Source: an uncultured Lachnospiraceae bacterium (GTDB taxonomy: Bacteria > Bacillota > Clostridia > Lachnospirales > Lachnospiraceae). From it: a stretch of DNA of 64,000 bases. Location: NCBI GenBank assembly GCA_947631955.1, contig CANRNJ010000003.1, positions 62,001 to 126,000 of the forward strand. Direction: 5' to 3'. Position numbers and translations under genes: made by a program. Below, piece by piece: positions 26,840 through 36,222 of the stretch. A model generated the notes under the pieces. That model was not told the DNA's origin and searched no databases. It was given only the letters and a program-made list of their open reading frames with translations. The first letter of the stretch is position 1, and every line of letters begins with the position of its first letter.

Positions 26840-27067
26840 ACTTCTGCTCCGTTTCCGTCTGTCCGCCGTATGCCGACACCTAAACAGCAGACAGGCATAC
26901 TGCGTGATATTGATTTTAGTATACCATTTTTTTCATGATCTGCATAATTTTTTTATGAAATTAAAACATATCCAATTAAAAATACAAAAAGTCTGTTATT
27001 AAAAAAAAATATTTTGTATAATAAACACAGTGGTACCCGCCCGAATCCAATACGAAAGGAAGACGCA

Positions 27068-27784
27068 ATGAAACTGCAGCAAGTGTATAGTCTGACGCGC
27101 AAAGCGATAGACGATTATCATATGATCCAGCCAAACGACCGGATCGCAGTCGGAATATCCGGCGGCAAAGACAGCCTGACTCTGCTGTACGCGATGCAGG
27201 GCCTCAGAAGATTTTATCCAATCCCTTTTGAACTCTGCGCCGTCACGGTGGATCTGGGTTTTGATAACCTGAATCTGGACCGGATAAAGGAATTGTGCAC
27301 TTCTCTTGAAGTCGAATATCATATCGTGCAGACGGATATTGCCAAGATCGTTTTTGAAGACCGGAAAGAAAGCAATCCCTGCTCACTCTGCGCCAAAATG
27401 CGCAAGGGCGCGCTGAATGACGCCATGAAAGCCATCGGATGCAGCAAAGTGGCTTATGCGCATCACAAGGATGATGTCGTGGAAACGATGATGATGTCCT
27501 TGATCTATGAAGGGCGGTTCCATACTTTCCGCCCCGTCACCTATCTGGACCGCACAGGCATCACCGTTATCCGGCCGCTGATCTATATGAATGAGGCGGA
27601 CGTGATCGGTTTTGTGCACAAGTATGATGTCCCGGTCGTGAAAAGTCCGTGTCCGGCGGACGGGCATACCAAGCGCGAATATGTCAAAGAGCTGCTGCGC
27701 GGGATCAATCTGGAAACGCCGGGCGTAAAAGAAAGGATGTTTACCGCTGTTTTGAGCGGCAGACTGGAAGGATGGGAATTGTAG
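27068..27784 (+). CDS. ttcA: TtcA-like tRNA 2-thiocytidine synthetase
   Basis: 238 aa PP-loop ATPase. SGGKDSLTLLYAM (near residue 32) is the ATP pyrophosphatase loop. CSLC (near 105) supplies cysteines for an iron-sulfur cluster, with a further Cys in SPCPADG, the pattern of the TtcA group that thiolates tRNA C32. Related Clostridial proteins may act on other tRNA positions. The ATG at 27068 follows AAAGGAAG, with a TATAAT at 27017-27022. The next gene starts immediately after its stop. Confidence 0.88.
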   Translation: MKLQQVYSLTRKAIDDYHMIQPNDRIAVGISGGKDSLTLLYAMQGLRRFYPIPFELCAVTVDLGFDNLNLDRIKELCTSLEVEYHIVQTDIAKIVFEDRKESNPCSLCAKMRKGALNDAMKAIGCSKVAYAHHKDDVVETMMMSLIYEGRFHTFRPVTYLDRTGITVIRPLIYMNEADVIGFVHKYDVPVVKSPCPADGHTKREYVKELLRGINLETPGVKERMFTAVLSGRLEGWEL

Positions 27785-28855
27785 ATGGACGCTAAACACA
27801 GCAGCAATTATCACGACCAACAGAATATTGGAAATGTTCAGAAAATGAGGGATGTTTTAGAGACCCTGCCCTCTTTCTGCCGACAGTTTTTCCGCGGGAT
27901 CAGCGAATACACATCCGCAAGGACACGTCTGGCCTACGCCTATGATATCCGGGTCTTCTTTGAATATCTTCACGATAATAACAGCTGTTGCCGCAAGATG
28001 GCGATTACCGATTTCCCGATCTCGATCTTGGAGCGGATCACCAGAGAGGATATCGAAGAATATATCGAATACCTCTCCTATTATGAAAAAGACGGCAGGA
28101 TCTACACCAATGACGAGCGCGGTAAAAAGAGAAAACTGGCGGCGCTTCGGAGTTTTTACAATTATTATTTTCAGGCGGAATTGATCGAAAAGAACCCCGC
28201 CGTGCTCGTGCCCCTTCCCAAACTGCACGAAAAAGAGATCATTCGTCTGGATGCGGACGAGGTCGCGGCCCTGCTCGATCAGGTCGAGGACGGCACGGGG
28301 CTTACGTCGGCCCAGCAGCGTTTCCACAAAGCCACCAAGACAAGGGATGTGGCGATACTGACGCTCCTTCTGGGAACCGGCATCCGTGTTTCGGAGTGCG
28401 TGGGTCTTGATATAAACGATGTGGATTTCAAAAACAACGGCATCAAGATACGCAGAAAAGGCGGCTACGAAGCCGTTATCTATTTCGGGGAGGAAGTCGA
28501 AACGGCTCTTCACGATTATCTGGACGAGCGCCTGCATGTCATTCCCCAGACCGGCCATGAAAACGCGCTTTTCCTATCTCTTCAGGACCGCCGGATCTCT
28601 GTCCGGGCCGTTGAAAATATGGTCAAGAAATACTCTTCCACCGTCACCAGCCTGAAAAAGATCACGCCGCACAAACTGCGGAGCACCTACGGCACTTCCC
28701 TGTACCGGGAAACCGGCGATATTTATCTGGTTGCCGATGTGCTGGGACATAAGGATGTAAACACGACCAAGAAGCATTATGCGGCGCTTGAAGACGAACG
28801 CCGCCGTTATGCTGCCGACAAGGTAAAGCTGCGGGAAAACAGAAAAGACCAGTGA
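27785..28855 (+). CDS. XerC/D-type tyrosine recombinase
   Basis: 356 aa, a little longer than the 295-310 of XerC/XerD because of an extended N-terminus. A SAM-like DNA-binding domain (about 35-130) precedes the catalytic domain with Arg in LGTGIRVSEC, Lys in RRKGG, HKLR (near 296), GHKDVNTTKKHY (His and catalytic Tyr near 332). All five catalytic positions are present. There are no attachment sites or phage genes nearby, so it is probably the chromosomal dimer-resolving enzyme. It directly follows ttcA. Confidence 0.9.
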   Translation: MDAKHSSNYHDQQNIGNVQKMRDVLETLPSFCRQFFRGISEYTSARTRLAYAYDIRVFFEYLHDNNSCCRKMAITDFPISILERITREDIEEYIEYLSYYEKDGRIYTNDERGKKRKLAALRSFYNYYFQAELIEKNPAVLVPLPKLHEKEIIRLDADEVAALLDQVEDGTGLTSAQQRFHKATKTRDVAILTLLLGTGIRVSECVGLDINDVDFKNNGIKIRRKGGYEAVIYFGEEVETALHDYLDERLHVIPQTGHENALFLSLQDRRISVRAVENMVKKYSSTVTSLKKITPHKLRSTYGTSLYRETGDIYLVADVLGHKDVNTTKKHYAALEDERRRYAADKVKLRENRKDQ

Positions 28856-28976
28856 CCACAGGAAAGCAGTCGCAGGCCTCTTCCGTTCTCTCCGTCTGTT
28901 TTTGTTCTTATCTTCTACATTCGATTGAGCGCCCCTGAACCGGAAGCATCAAAATCCATGCAGCGTTCTTCTTTTC

Positions 28977-29381
28977 TCAGCCGATAAACTCATTGCTGTA
29001 ATAAGGAATGACCAGATATTCCCCGTAATTGATCGTTTCGTCCTGAAGAGAATTCATGTCCTTTACTTCTTCGATATACTCCGTGATCGAGTCATAGTGA
29101 TCCCTGTCCATATATTTCTCGGCGATCGACCACAAAGTATCGTTGTCGGCGACGACAATGCTCTTATAATATTTATAGGACGTTTCCACGGAGTCGTCCT
29201 TTGCGTTGGAGCGAAAGGCGTTCAGGGTAAAAGACCCTGTCACGATAAGGCACAGCGTCATTACAAAAATAAGAAAATTTTTCCTCATTTCCCGCTGTCT
29301 TCTGATCCGGTTCTTAAGGATCCTTCTCTCGCTTCTTGTATCTTCTATTCTCATATGGGTCATACTGTTTCTCATGATCAT
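28977..29381 (-). CDS. yneA: YneA-like LysM cell-division suppressor
   Basis: About 135 aa. A basic cytoplasmic N-terminus (RRILKNRIRRQREMRK) precedes one membrane helix (NFLIFVMTLCLIVTGSFTL) and a C-terminal LysM domain (SIVVADNDTLWSIAEKYM ... INYGEYLVIPYY). This is the layout of SOS-induced YneA, which delays septation after DNA damage. It is divergent from lexA, with a consensus promoter overlapped by LexA boxes. The start is one of several close ATGs; 29381 follows AAAGGA by eight bases. Confidence 0.85.
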   Translation of the reverse strand: MIMRNSMTHMRIEDTRSERRILKNRIRRQREMRKNFLIFVMTLCLIVTGSFTLNAFRSNAKDDSVETSYKYYKSIVVADNDTLWSIAEKYMDRDHYDSITEYIEEVKDMNSLQDETINYGEYLVIPYYSNEFIG

Positions 29382-29426
29382 CACCTGTATCCTTTCCATA
29401 ACCAGAACACGCCGCCTTGGCATACC

Positions 29427-29453
29427 AGAACAAGTGTTGCGAACAAATGTTCT
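29427..29453. promoter_or_regulatory. two abutting LexA (SOS) boxes
   Basis: CGAACAAATGTTCT at 29440-29453 fits the Gram-positive SOS box CGAAC-N4-GTTCG with one end mismatch. A weaker copy, GAACAAGTGTTG, abuts it at 29428-29439. Both lie in the transcribed leader of the yneA-like gene. Confidence 0.75.
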
Positions 29454-29463
29454 TTATGATCGT

Positions 29464-29492
29464 ATTATATCGAACAGACATTCGGATGTCAA
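29464..29492 (-). promoter_or_regulatory. consensus promoter of the yneA-like gene
   Basis: On the minus strand TTGACA and TATAAT, both perfect, are 17 bases apart (complements at 29487-29492 and 29464-29469). The spacer holds a LexA box, as expected for a strong promoter held off by LexA. Confidence 0.85.
29471..29484. promoter_or_regulatory. LexA box within the yneA promoter
   Basis: CGAACAGACATTCG, one mismatch from CGAAC-N4-GTTCG, lies between the -35 and -10 of the minus-strand promoter. Confidence 0.7.
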
Positions 29493-29511
29493 CCCTTTTT
29501 TTGTAAAAAAT

Positions 29512-29525
29512 CGAACAAATATTCT
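29512..29525. promoter_or_regulatory. LexA box upstream of the lexA promoter
   Basis: CGAACAAATATTCT is a two-mismatch SOS box ending ten bases before the -35 of lexA, consistent with autoregulation. Confidence 0.6.
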
Positions 29526-29535
29526 GAATATATGT

Positions 29536-29564
29536 TTGCTTTTTGAATGTCGATATGCTATGAT
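29536..29564 (+). promoter_or_regulatory. promoter of lexA
   Basis: TTGCTT (29536-29541) and TATGAT (29559-29564) with a 17-base spacer, next to an SOS box. Confidence 0.6.
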
Positions 29565-29639
29565 TAAATTAATTAAGAGGAAAACTGTTGATTTTTATCT
29601 GTAATATTGGATACCAACGGAAAGGACAGGGAATAATTT

Positions 29640-30260
29640 ATGGGATATGGTAAGATTACCGCAAAACAGCAGCAGATACTGGATTATATCAAAGAAGAGA
29701 TCCTGAAGCGGGGTTATCCGCCGGCGGTCCGTGAGATCTGTGAGGCAGTCGATCTGAAATCGACTTCTTCCGTTCATTCTCATCTGGAAACGCTTGAAAA
29801 GAACGGATACATCCGGCGCGACCCCACCAAACCGCGCGCCATTGAGATCTGTGACGACAATTTTCAGATGGTCCGCACCGAGATGGTTTCCATTCCGGTC
29901 ATCGGTCAGGTGGCGGCCGGCGAGCCGATCTTGGCCGAACAGAATATTGAGAGTTATTTTCCGGTTCCGGCGGATATGGTGCCGAGCGGCGAGTCGTTTG
30001 CCCTGAAAGTCAAGGGCGATTCCATGATCAATGCCGGTATCTTTAACGGCGACCAGATCTTTGTAAAATGCTGCCAGACCGCCGATAACGGCGATACGGT
30101 GGTCGCGCTTATTGACGATTCCGCTACCGTCAAAACTTTTTACAAAGAAAACGGACATATCCGCCTGCAGCCCGAAAACGATACGATGGAACCGATCATT
30201 GTTGATAATTGCCAGATTTTGGGAAAAGTCTTCGGCGTGTTCAGACTCTACCGCCAGTAA
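29640..30260 (+). CDS. lexA: SOS repressor LexA
   Basis: 206 aa. An N-terminal winged helix-turn-helix (residues 1-70, with [25 protein letters not shown]) reads the SOS box. The autocleavage site is Ala-Gly in GQVAAGEPI. The serine of GDSMI and the lysine of ATVKTFY form the Ser-Lys dyad. RecA-stimulated self-cleavage would release the divergent yneA-like gene. The start follows GGACAGGGAA. Confidence 0.97.
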   Translation: MGYGKITAKQQQILDYIKEEILKRGYPPAVREICEAVDLKSTSSVHSHLETLEKNGYIRRDPTKPRAIEICDDNFQMVRTEMVSIPVIGQVAAGEPILAEQNIESYFPVPADMVPSGESFALKVKGDSMINAGIFNGDQIFVKCCQTADNGDTVVALIDDSATVKTFYKENGHIRLQPENDTMEPIIVDNCQILGKVFGVFRLYRQ

Positions 30261-30296
30261 TGATTTTCCAGTATAGCAAATGTTCCGGATGGGATA

Positions 30297-30369
30297 ATAA
30301 TAGTAACTGTCCTGTAATGCGTTCCATAAAACATGATGGAGATGCATCAGACAGTTACTATTATTTTTG
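30297..30369 (+). terminator. long-stem terminator after lexA
   Basis: Perfect 15-base inverted repeat (30297-30311 with 30350-30364) around a 38-base loop, followed by TTTTTGC. The loop itself can pair TCCAT with ATGGA. The long insert in the loop is unusual for a terminator. Confidence 0.7.
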
Positions 30370-30431
30370 CTTTATAAGATTTTGGAGCAGAAAAAAGACT
30401 TGAAGGTTCTTATGGAAAGGGGAAAAGAAAC

Positions 30432-30653
30432 ATGAAAAATAAAGGTTTAGATTGCCTTGCCCTGACGATTGCCATTATCGGTGCCGTTAACTGGGGGTTA
30501 ATCGGTCTTTTCAGTTTTGACCTCGTGGCATTTATTTTCGGTAATATGTCATGGCTTTCAAGGATCATTTACGCACTGGTAGGTATCGCCGGTCTTTATA
30601 TCATTACCTTTTATATGTATGCGGGCGGCGAAACACGGGAAGCGAACTCGTAG
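30432..30653 (+). CDS. DUF378 membrane protein
   Basis: 73 aa with two membrane helices. The signature AIIGAVNWGLIGLFSFDLVAFIFG is typical of DUF378. The C-terminal helix contains SRIIYALVGIAGLYII. The role is unknown. It is preceded by an AAAGGGG ribosome site and followed by a strong two-way terminator, so it is a single-gene unit. Confidence 0.93.
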   Translation: MKNKGLDCLALTIAIIGAVNWGLIGLFSFDLVAFIFGNMSWLSRIIYALVGIAGLYIITFYMYAGGETREANS

Positions 30654-30682
30654 CTTACGGATTTGTAACTTACCGGACCAAA

Positions 30683-30726
30683 AAAGGACCGGCATTGTCT
30701 GTCACAGCGATGCCGGTCCTTTCTTT
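30683..30726. terminator. bidirectional terminator between DUF378 gene and rsfS
   Basis: 13-base stem (AAAGGACCGGCAT at 30683-30695 with its complement at 30710-30722) flanked by A-run and T-run, serving both convergent genes. Confidence 0.85.
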
Positions 30727-30764
30727 ATATGGCCTGACGCCGTCACCCTGATACCGTTACAGCG

Positions 30765-31112
30765 TTACAGGTTTTCGGCTTCGATCATCTTACCGTCGCG
30801 CCATATGCGCTCCAGATCGTAAAAAATCCGGTTCTCTTTGTCAAATATGTGGATGATCACGTCGCGGAAATCAAGGAGGACCCAGTTGGCGTTATCGTAC
30901 CCTTCCATCTGTTTGAGGGGCACGCCCGCCCTGCCGAGCGTTTCTGCCACATGATCCGACAAAGCCTGTATCTGGCTGCGGTTCGTGCCGTTTGCTATGA
31001 TGAAATAGTCGGCGATAACAGACACTTCGCTGATATCGATGATCCGGATGTCCTCCGCTTTTTTATTTTCCAGTGCCGTAACGGCAAGTTTTGCGATCTC
31101 GCTGCTGTTCAT
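30765..31112 (-). CDS. rsfS: ribosomal silencing factor RsfS
   Basis: 115 aa. Binds L14 on the large subunit and blocks subunit joining, especially in starvation. Family motifs are ALENKKAEDIRIIDISEVSVIADYFIIANGTNRSQIQAL and NWVLLDFRDVIIHIF. The start overlaps the yqeK stop (ATGA). It is the last gene of the yhbY-nadD-yqeK-rsfS run. Confidence 0.96.
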   Translation of the reverse strand: MNSSEIAKLAVTALENKKAEDIRIIDISEVSVIADYFIIANGTNRSQIQALSDHVAETLGRAGVPLKQMEGYDNANWVLLDFRDVIIHIFDKENRIFYDLERIWRDGKMIEAENL

Positions 31113-31735
31113 TCGATTCTCCCTTTCTGTCTGCTGCTGTAATAGTCGTATGTCACCTGTGTCATAGGGTCTATTTGATAACTTCGGCCCTTCAGATAAG
31201 CCAGTGTGTTCCCAAGGATGAACACGAGCGCCTCGTCAAGATCGCGGAACGCGGCCTGCCGCGCCTTTGTGAGTTCGTCGGCCTCCGAGCGCTCCATGGT
31301 CCCCTTTGTATGTTTCCTGCCCGGTTCAATGTAATCCGCAATGTAGATGATCTTCTCCAAAAGACTCATCTGCGGCCTGCCTGTGGTATGGTAAGAGATG
31401 GCGTTCAGGATATCTTCATCTTTGACGCCGTACTTCTCTTTTGCCAGTACGGCGCCTGCCTTGGCGTGCAGGACAGGGTTATAGTCTTTGTTGTCTTTTT
31501 CTGTCTGGGTCAATTGAAAATGATATTTCAGGCATAGGTTTTTCTGCTTTTTGTAACTCAGACATTTCGCACAGTCATGAAGCATACCGGCTATAAGCGC
31601 CTTCTCGATATCCGCGCCGTGCACGGCGGCAAGATTCGCGGCGGTGTACGCGACGCTTAAAGTGTGCTCATAACGCTTGGGTTCAAGCGTTTTTTCCATT
31701 TCTCTTCGGATTTTGGCGAGATTTAACGTCTTCAT
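31109..31735 (-). CDS. yqeK: YqeK-type HD phosphohydrolase (symmetrical Ap4A hydrolase)
   Basis: 208 aa. HD-domain metal ligands are visible as RYEHTLSVAY (His), GMLHDCAKCL (HD) and ISYHTTGRP (His), with IADYIEPGR. YqeK proteins hydrolyse Ap4A to ADP. It overlaps nadD upstream and rsfS downstream by four bases each, a conserved Firmicute order, suggesting one translationally coupled unit. Confidence 0.94.
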   Translation of the reverse strand: MKTLNLAKIRREMEKTLEPKRYEHTLSVAYTAANLAAVHGADIEKALIAGMLHDCAKCLSYKKQKNLCLKYHFQLTQTEKDNKDYNPVLHAKAGAVLAKEKYGVKDEDILNAISYHTTGRPQMSLLEKIIYIADYIEPGRKHTKGTMERSEADELTKARQAAFRDLDEALVFILGNTLAYLKGRSYQIDPMTQVTYDYYSSRQKGRIE

Positions 31736-32334
31736 CGGTACAGACCTCTCTTCTCAATATAGGCTGCAACGGAGTCCGGCACATCTCCGGCAATGGATTC
31801 TCCGGACGCCGCCCTGCGCCGGATATCGGAGGAAGAGATATTGACGCACTTGGTCCGGAGCAGCCGGATATCCGCATGGTAATCACGCCGCATCATCTCG
31901 ATCCGCTCTTCCATTTCGGCGTCTGTCGTATCCCCGCGCACCGCCGCCAATACGCAGCAGGCCGCAAAGATGCGCTCCGGATTTTTCCATTTTGTCATCT
32001 GAAAAAAACTGTCAGCTCCTGCGATAAAATAATATGCCGTATCGGGATGCGCGCGCTTCAGCCGTTCCAGCGTCTGATAGGTGTAAGTGCTTCCCTGCTG
32101 CTCCAGTTCTATGGTTGACAGAGAAAAGCGTGGATTGTCCTGTATGGCAAGCGCCGTCATTTCGGCCCGTGTCTGTCCGGGCTCCACGGACTGATTCGAT
32201 TTCATATACGGAACGCCGCAGGGCATAAAAAGCACCTTGTCGAGTTGAAACTGCCTCAGCGCTTCCTCTGCCAGCATCAGATGTCCGTTGTGAATCGGGT
32301 TAAAGGTTCCGCCCATGATACCGATCTTCTTCAA
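31732..32334 (-). CDS. nadD: nicotinate-nucleotide adenylyltransferase
   Basis: 200 aa. Makes deamido-NAD from nicotinate mononucleotide and ATP. It has the nucleotidyltransferase motif GGTFNPIHNGHL at the N-terminus (HxGH type) and the C-terminal SSSDIRRRAASGESI (SxTxxR-like). The C-terminus contains VAAYIEKRGLYR, as usual for the family. It begins one base after the yhbY stop in transcription order. Confidence 0.96.
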   Translation of the reverse strand: MKKIGIMGGTFNPIHNGHLMLAEEALRQFQLDKVLFMPCGVPYMKSNQSVEPGQTRAEMTALAIQDNPRFSLSTIELEQQGSTYTYQTLERLKRAHPDTAYYFIAGADSFFQMTKWKNPERIFAACCVLAAVRGDTTDAEMEERIEMMRRDYHADIRLLRTKCVNISSSDIRRRAASGESIAGDVPDSVAAYIEKRGLYR

Positions 32335-32335
32335 A

Positions 32336-32635
32336 CTACGCTTTCTCCTTCGGCAAAATGATCTTCGGGTTCTTTTTGTCCGGTTTGTATAGTACGATTT
32401 TCTTTCCGATGACCTGAACCACCTGCGAATGTGTCCGCTCGGCGATCATCTGGGCGATCTCGCCCGGATCGTCCATGCAGTTTTTCAGCACGGTGATCTT
32501 AAGAAGTTCTTTGGTGTTGAATGCCTCGTCTATCGCTTTGACAAATTCCGGCGTAAGACTCGATTTGCCAATTTGAAAGACAGGATCCAGTGTGCTTGCC
32601 AGACTTTTTAAATAGGCTCTCTGTTTGCTTGTCAT
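32336..32635 (-). CDS. yhbY: YhbY family RNA-binding (CRM domain) protein
   Basis: 99 aa, one CRM domain. MTSKQRAYLKSLASTLDPVFQIGKSSLTPEFVKAID is the conserved N-terminal part, and VVQVIGKKIVLYKP is near the end. Associated with pre-50S particles. A longer frame starts at 32728 but passes through the hairpin-rich leader. The ATG at 32635 follows GGAG by six bases and gives the normal length. Confidence 0.93.
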   Translation of the reverse strand: MTSKQRAYLKSLASTLDPVFQIGKSSLTPEFVKAIDEAFNTKELLKITVLKNCMDDPGEIAQMIAERTHSQVVQVIGKKIVLYKPDKKNPKIILPKEKA

Positions 32636-32640
32636 ATTAT

Positions 32641-32790
32641 TCTCCATATCCGGAGCGTTTTCGCGACGGGCGACGCGAATCTCAAATTCGCGTCTGCCAT
32701 CAGAGGAATTTGTGACGCCCCGGCACAAATTCTCGTGTGAAGAATCAGCACATCAGTGTGATTTTTCACACTATTCTCCATTCAGTGTGA
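32641..32790. repeat. hairpin-rich intergenic block between obg and yhbY
   Basis: Several dyads lie within 150 bases: GACGCGAAT/ATTCGCGTC, AATTTGTG/CACAAATT (part of a longer GAG...CTC stem), AGTGTGA/TCACACT, with a further copy of CAGTGTGAT, and TTCGCG/CGCGAA overlapping the first stem. Alternative pairings are possible. Such clustered palindromes suggest a small repetitive element or a processing region. Confidence 0.55.
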
Positions 32791-34191
<1,401 letters not shown>

Positions 34192-34204
34192 CGAATCAAA
34201 CGTC

Positions 34205-34489
34205 CTATTTCTCTACAGGATATACAGAAGCCTGTTTCTTATCTCTTCCCTTTCTCTCAAAGCGAAGGATCCCGTCAACCAGAGCAAACAGTGTATCGTC
34301 ACCGCCGATTCCGACATTCACACCGGGATGGATCTTGGTTCCGCGCTGTCTGTATAAGATATTTCCTGCCTTAACGAACTGTCCGTCAGCCCTCTTCGCA
34401 CCCAGTCTTTTGGATTCGGAATCCCGGCCGTTCTTGGTCGAACCGACACCTTTCTTATGGGCAAAAAACTGAAGGTTCATATTTAACAT
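34205..34489 (-). CDS. rpmA: 50S ribosomal protein L27, with a cleavable N-terminal extension
   Basis: 94 aa. The N-terminus [21 protein letters not shown] carries the Firmicute extension ending LQFF before AHKKG. In Firmicutes the Prp protease removes it, because the exposed N-terminus of mature L27 reaches the peptidyl-transferase centre. prp lies next to it. The ATG at 34489 is nine bases after AAGGAGG, which overlaps the end of prp. Confidence 0.97.
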   Translation of the reverse strand: MLNMNLQFFAHKKGVGSTKNGRDSESKRLGAKRADGQFVKAGNILYRQRGTKIHPGVNVGIGGDDTLFALVDGILRFERKGRDKKQASVYPVEK

Positions 34490-34493
34490 GGCA

Positions 34494-34826
34494 CTACACC
34501 TCCTTAAATATCAGTTTACAATAGTTTTCTCCGTATTGTTTTTCAATCTGGCCCAGTCCCAGCACCAGCGAATCGATAAGCGCCTTGGATGTGTCTTTCA
34601 GCGGCAATGCGGTGAACCGGCACCGGATCGTACCGCTCTCCTCATCCGTTTCCACATGGAGCTTTTCATGCGTTACCGCTTCCAGAGAATTGATCGTGTT
34701 GATCACGAGCACCGATACGGATGCGCAGACGATATCTTTGCCGTACGCGTCGAATCCCGCGTGCCCGCTGCATGTAAATCCCTTATAGTCCGCTGCCGGC
34801 GTCTGGTAAAATGTGATCTGTATCAT
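34494..34826 (-). CDS. prp: ribosomal-processing cysteine protease Prp
   Basis: 110 aa, YsxB/DUF464 family. The catalytic His and Cys are in [21 protein letters not shown] (near residues 22 and 34). It cleaves the N-terminal extension of L27. It lies between rplU and rpmA, the standard Firmicute order. Confidence 0.95.
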   Translation of the reverse strand: MIQITFYQTPAADYKGFTCSGHAGFDAYGKDIVCASVSVLVINTINSLEAVTHEKLHVETDEESGTIRCRFTALPLKDTSKALIDSLVLGLGQIEKQYGENYCKLIFKEV

Positions 34827-34846
34827 CTCACACCTGCGCCATGCTT

Positions 34847-35152
34847 TTAAGCATTGATCTTGTCGATCTTAACCTGCGTGTATGCTTGTCTGTGGCCGTT
34901 TTTCTTGTGATAGCCGGTTTTTCTCTTGTACTTATATACAATGACTTTACGGAACTTGCCCTGTTTCATAACGGTTCCGGTAACGGTTGCGTTCTTGACA
35001 TCATCCGCCACCTTCAGTTCCTTATCGCTTACGGCTAAAACTTGGTCAAACGTTACAGAAGCTCCGTCTTCCACGTCAAGCTTTTCGATCTTGATAACGT
35101 CCCCTTCGGAAACCTTGTATTGCTTTCCGCCAGTTGCAATGATTGCGTACAT
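34847..35152 (-). CDS. rplU: 50S ribosomal protein L21
   Basis: 101 aa. MYAIIATGGKQYKVSEGD at the start and YKRKTGYHKKNGHRQAYTQVKI near the end are the L21 signatures. The ATG at 35152 follows AGGAGG; a frame from 35170 would add six unlikely residues. First gene of the rplU-prp-rpmA unit. Confidence 0.97.
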   Translation of the reverse strand: MYAIIATGGKQYKVSEGDVIKIEKLDVEDGASVTFDQVLAVSDKELKVADDVKNATVTGTVMKQGKFRKVIVYKYKRKTGYHKKNGHRQAYTQVKIDKINA

Positions 35153-35264
35153 ATGGCACCTCCTATTCATGAACCGAAGTCCATTTACTCGCTAGTTATG
35201 GTGATACCCCGGACTGCGGCTGCGCTGTCCAAAAGGGCATACTTATACCTCGCTATGCGGCATA
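35153..35264 (-). promoter_or_regulatory. candidate ribosomal-protein leader of the L21 operon
   Basis: About 110 transcribed bases lie between the promoter and rplU. They hold two direct copies of TAAGTATGCC (minus strand) and a GC-rich section. L21 operons in Firmicutes often have an autoregulatory leader. I see position and repeats here, but not a verified match to a known leader. Confidence 0.4.
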
Positions 35265-35271
35265 CTTAAAT

Positions 35272-35300
35272 ATCATACCGGGTTTGGGGATATTTGTCAA
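35272..35300 (-). promoter_or_regulatory. strong promoter of the L21-Prp-L27 operon
   Basis: Minus-strand TTGACA (complement 35295-35300) and TATGAT (complement 35272-35277), spacer 17. Confidence 0.85.
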
Positions 35301-35367
35301 TGGATTCCATTAAAATATTTGTCCGCAAATTAATAAAAATTTAAATAAAATATATGATTTCCTTTAT

Positions 35368-35395
35368 TTGTATCCCAATTTATCTGTGCTATACT
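35368..35395 (+). promoter_or_regulatory. promoter of the alarmone synthetase gene
   Basis: TTGTAT (35368-35373) and TATACT (35390-35395), spacer 16, divergent from the L21 promoter. Confidence 0.55.
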
Positions 35396-35505
35396 TAACA
35401 CAAACCTTTGCGGAAGAAATACCCGCGCAATGAACGAGGCGGTTTGATACGCCGACGGCGCCGTTTCCATACAGAATTATTACAGGAGGAAAAAGACGAA
35501 CGCTC

Positions 35506-36222
35506 ATGAAAGATCAGAGAATCGACGAAATACAGCCCGAAAACGGCAGGAACGACCAATCCTTTCAATCCTTTCAGACTTTTCAGCATTTTTTCGCAAT
35601 GTCCAACGACCTGATGTCCTGCTACCGCTGCGCGATCATGGAAATAGAAACGAAATTCCGCGTCCTCAACGAACGTTTCTCCCTCGTGCATGAACGCAAC
35701 CCCATCGACAACATACAAAGCCGTCTGAAAAGGCCTGACAGCATATACGAGAAACTGGTCCGGAAAAATCTGCCCTTTACGCTGCAGTCCATCGAGGAAA
35801 ACCTCTTTGACGTCGCGGGCGTGCGGGTCGTCTGCTCCTTTGTGGACGATATCTATATGCTGGCGGACTGTCTGCTGCAGCAGGACGACATAACCCTTAT
35901 CAAGAAGAAGGATTATATCCGCAATCCCAAGGAAAACGGATACCGCAGCCTTCATCTCATCGTAGAAGTCCCTATTTTCCTTCAAAATGAAAAGAAACTC
36001 ATGAAGGTGGAAGTACAGCTTCGGACGATCGCCATGGAATTCTGGGCGAATATCGAACATCAGCTTCGATACAAAAAAGATCTGTCCCCGCAGATCATCG
36101 CGCAGACATCGTCGCGCCTTCAGGAATGTGCCCGCCTGAGCTCCGTTCTGGACGCACAGATGCAGGATATCAAAGACACCATCGAACAGTCGGATCCAAC
36201 GGATCAGGAAATGGTAAAATAA
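35506..36222 (+). CDS. small alarmone synthetase, RelQ/YjbM type (GTP pyrophosphokinase)
   Basis: 238 aa with a synthetase domain only, no HD hydrolase, TGS or ACT domain. It makes (p)ppGpp from ATP and GDP/GTP. Motifs are IQSRLKRPDSIYEKL (basic ATP loop), DVAGVRVVCSF (acidic metal site), KDYIRNPKENGYRSLH (G-loop) and EVQLRTIAMEFWANIEHQL. Length and absence of extra domains fit RelQ better than RelP. Its 3' end overlaps the convergent NUDIX gene by 19 bases. Confidence 0.92.
   Translation: MKDQRIDEIQPENGRNDQSFQSFQTFQHFFAMSNDLMSCYRCAIMEIETKFRVLNERFSLVHERNPIDNIQSRLKRPDSIYEKLVRKNLPFTLQSIEENLFDVAGVRVVCSFVDDIYMLADCLLQQDDITLIKKKDYIRNPKENGYRSLHLIVEVPIFLQNEKKLMKVEVQLRTIAMEFWANIEHQLRYKKDLSPQIIAQTSSRLQECARLSSVLDAQMQDIKDTIEQSDPTDQEMVK

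Noticed and set aside
27785..28855. Prophage or integron integrase
   Set aside because: No att-like repeats, phage genes or cassette sites are adjacent; a chromosomal Xer role fits better.
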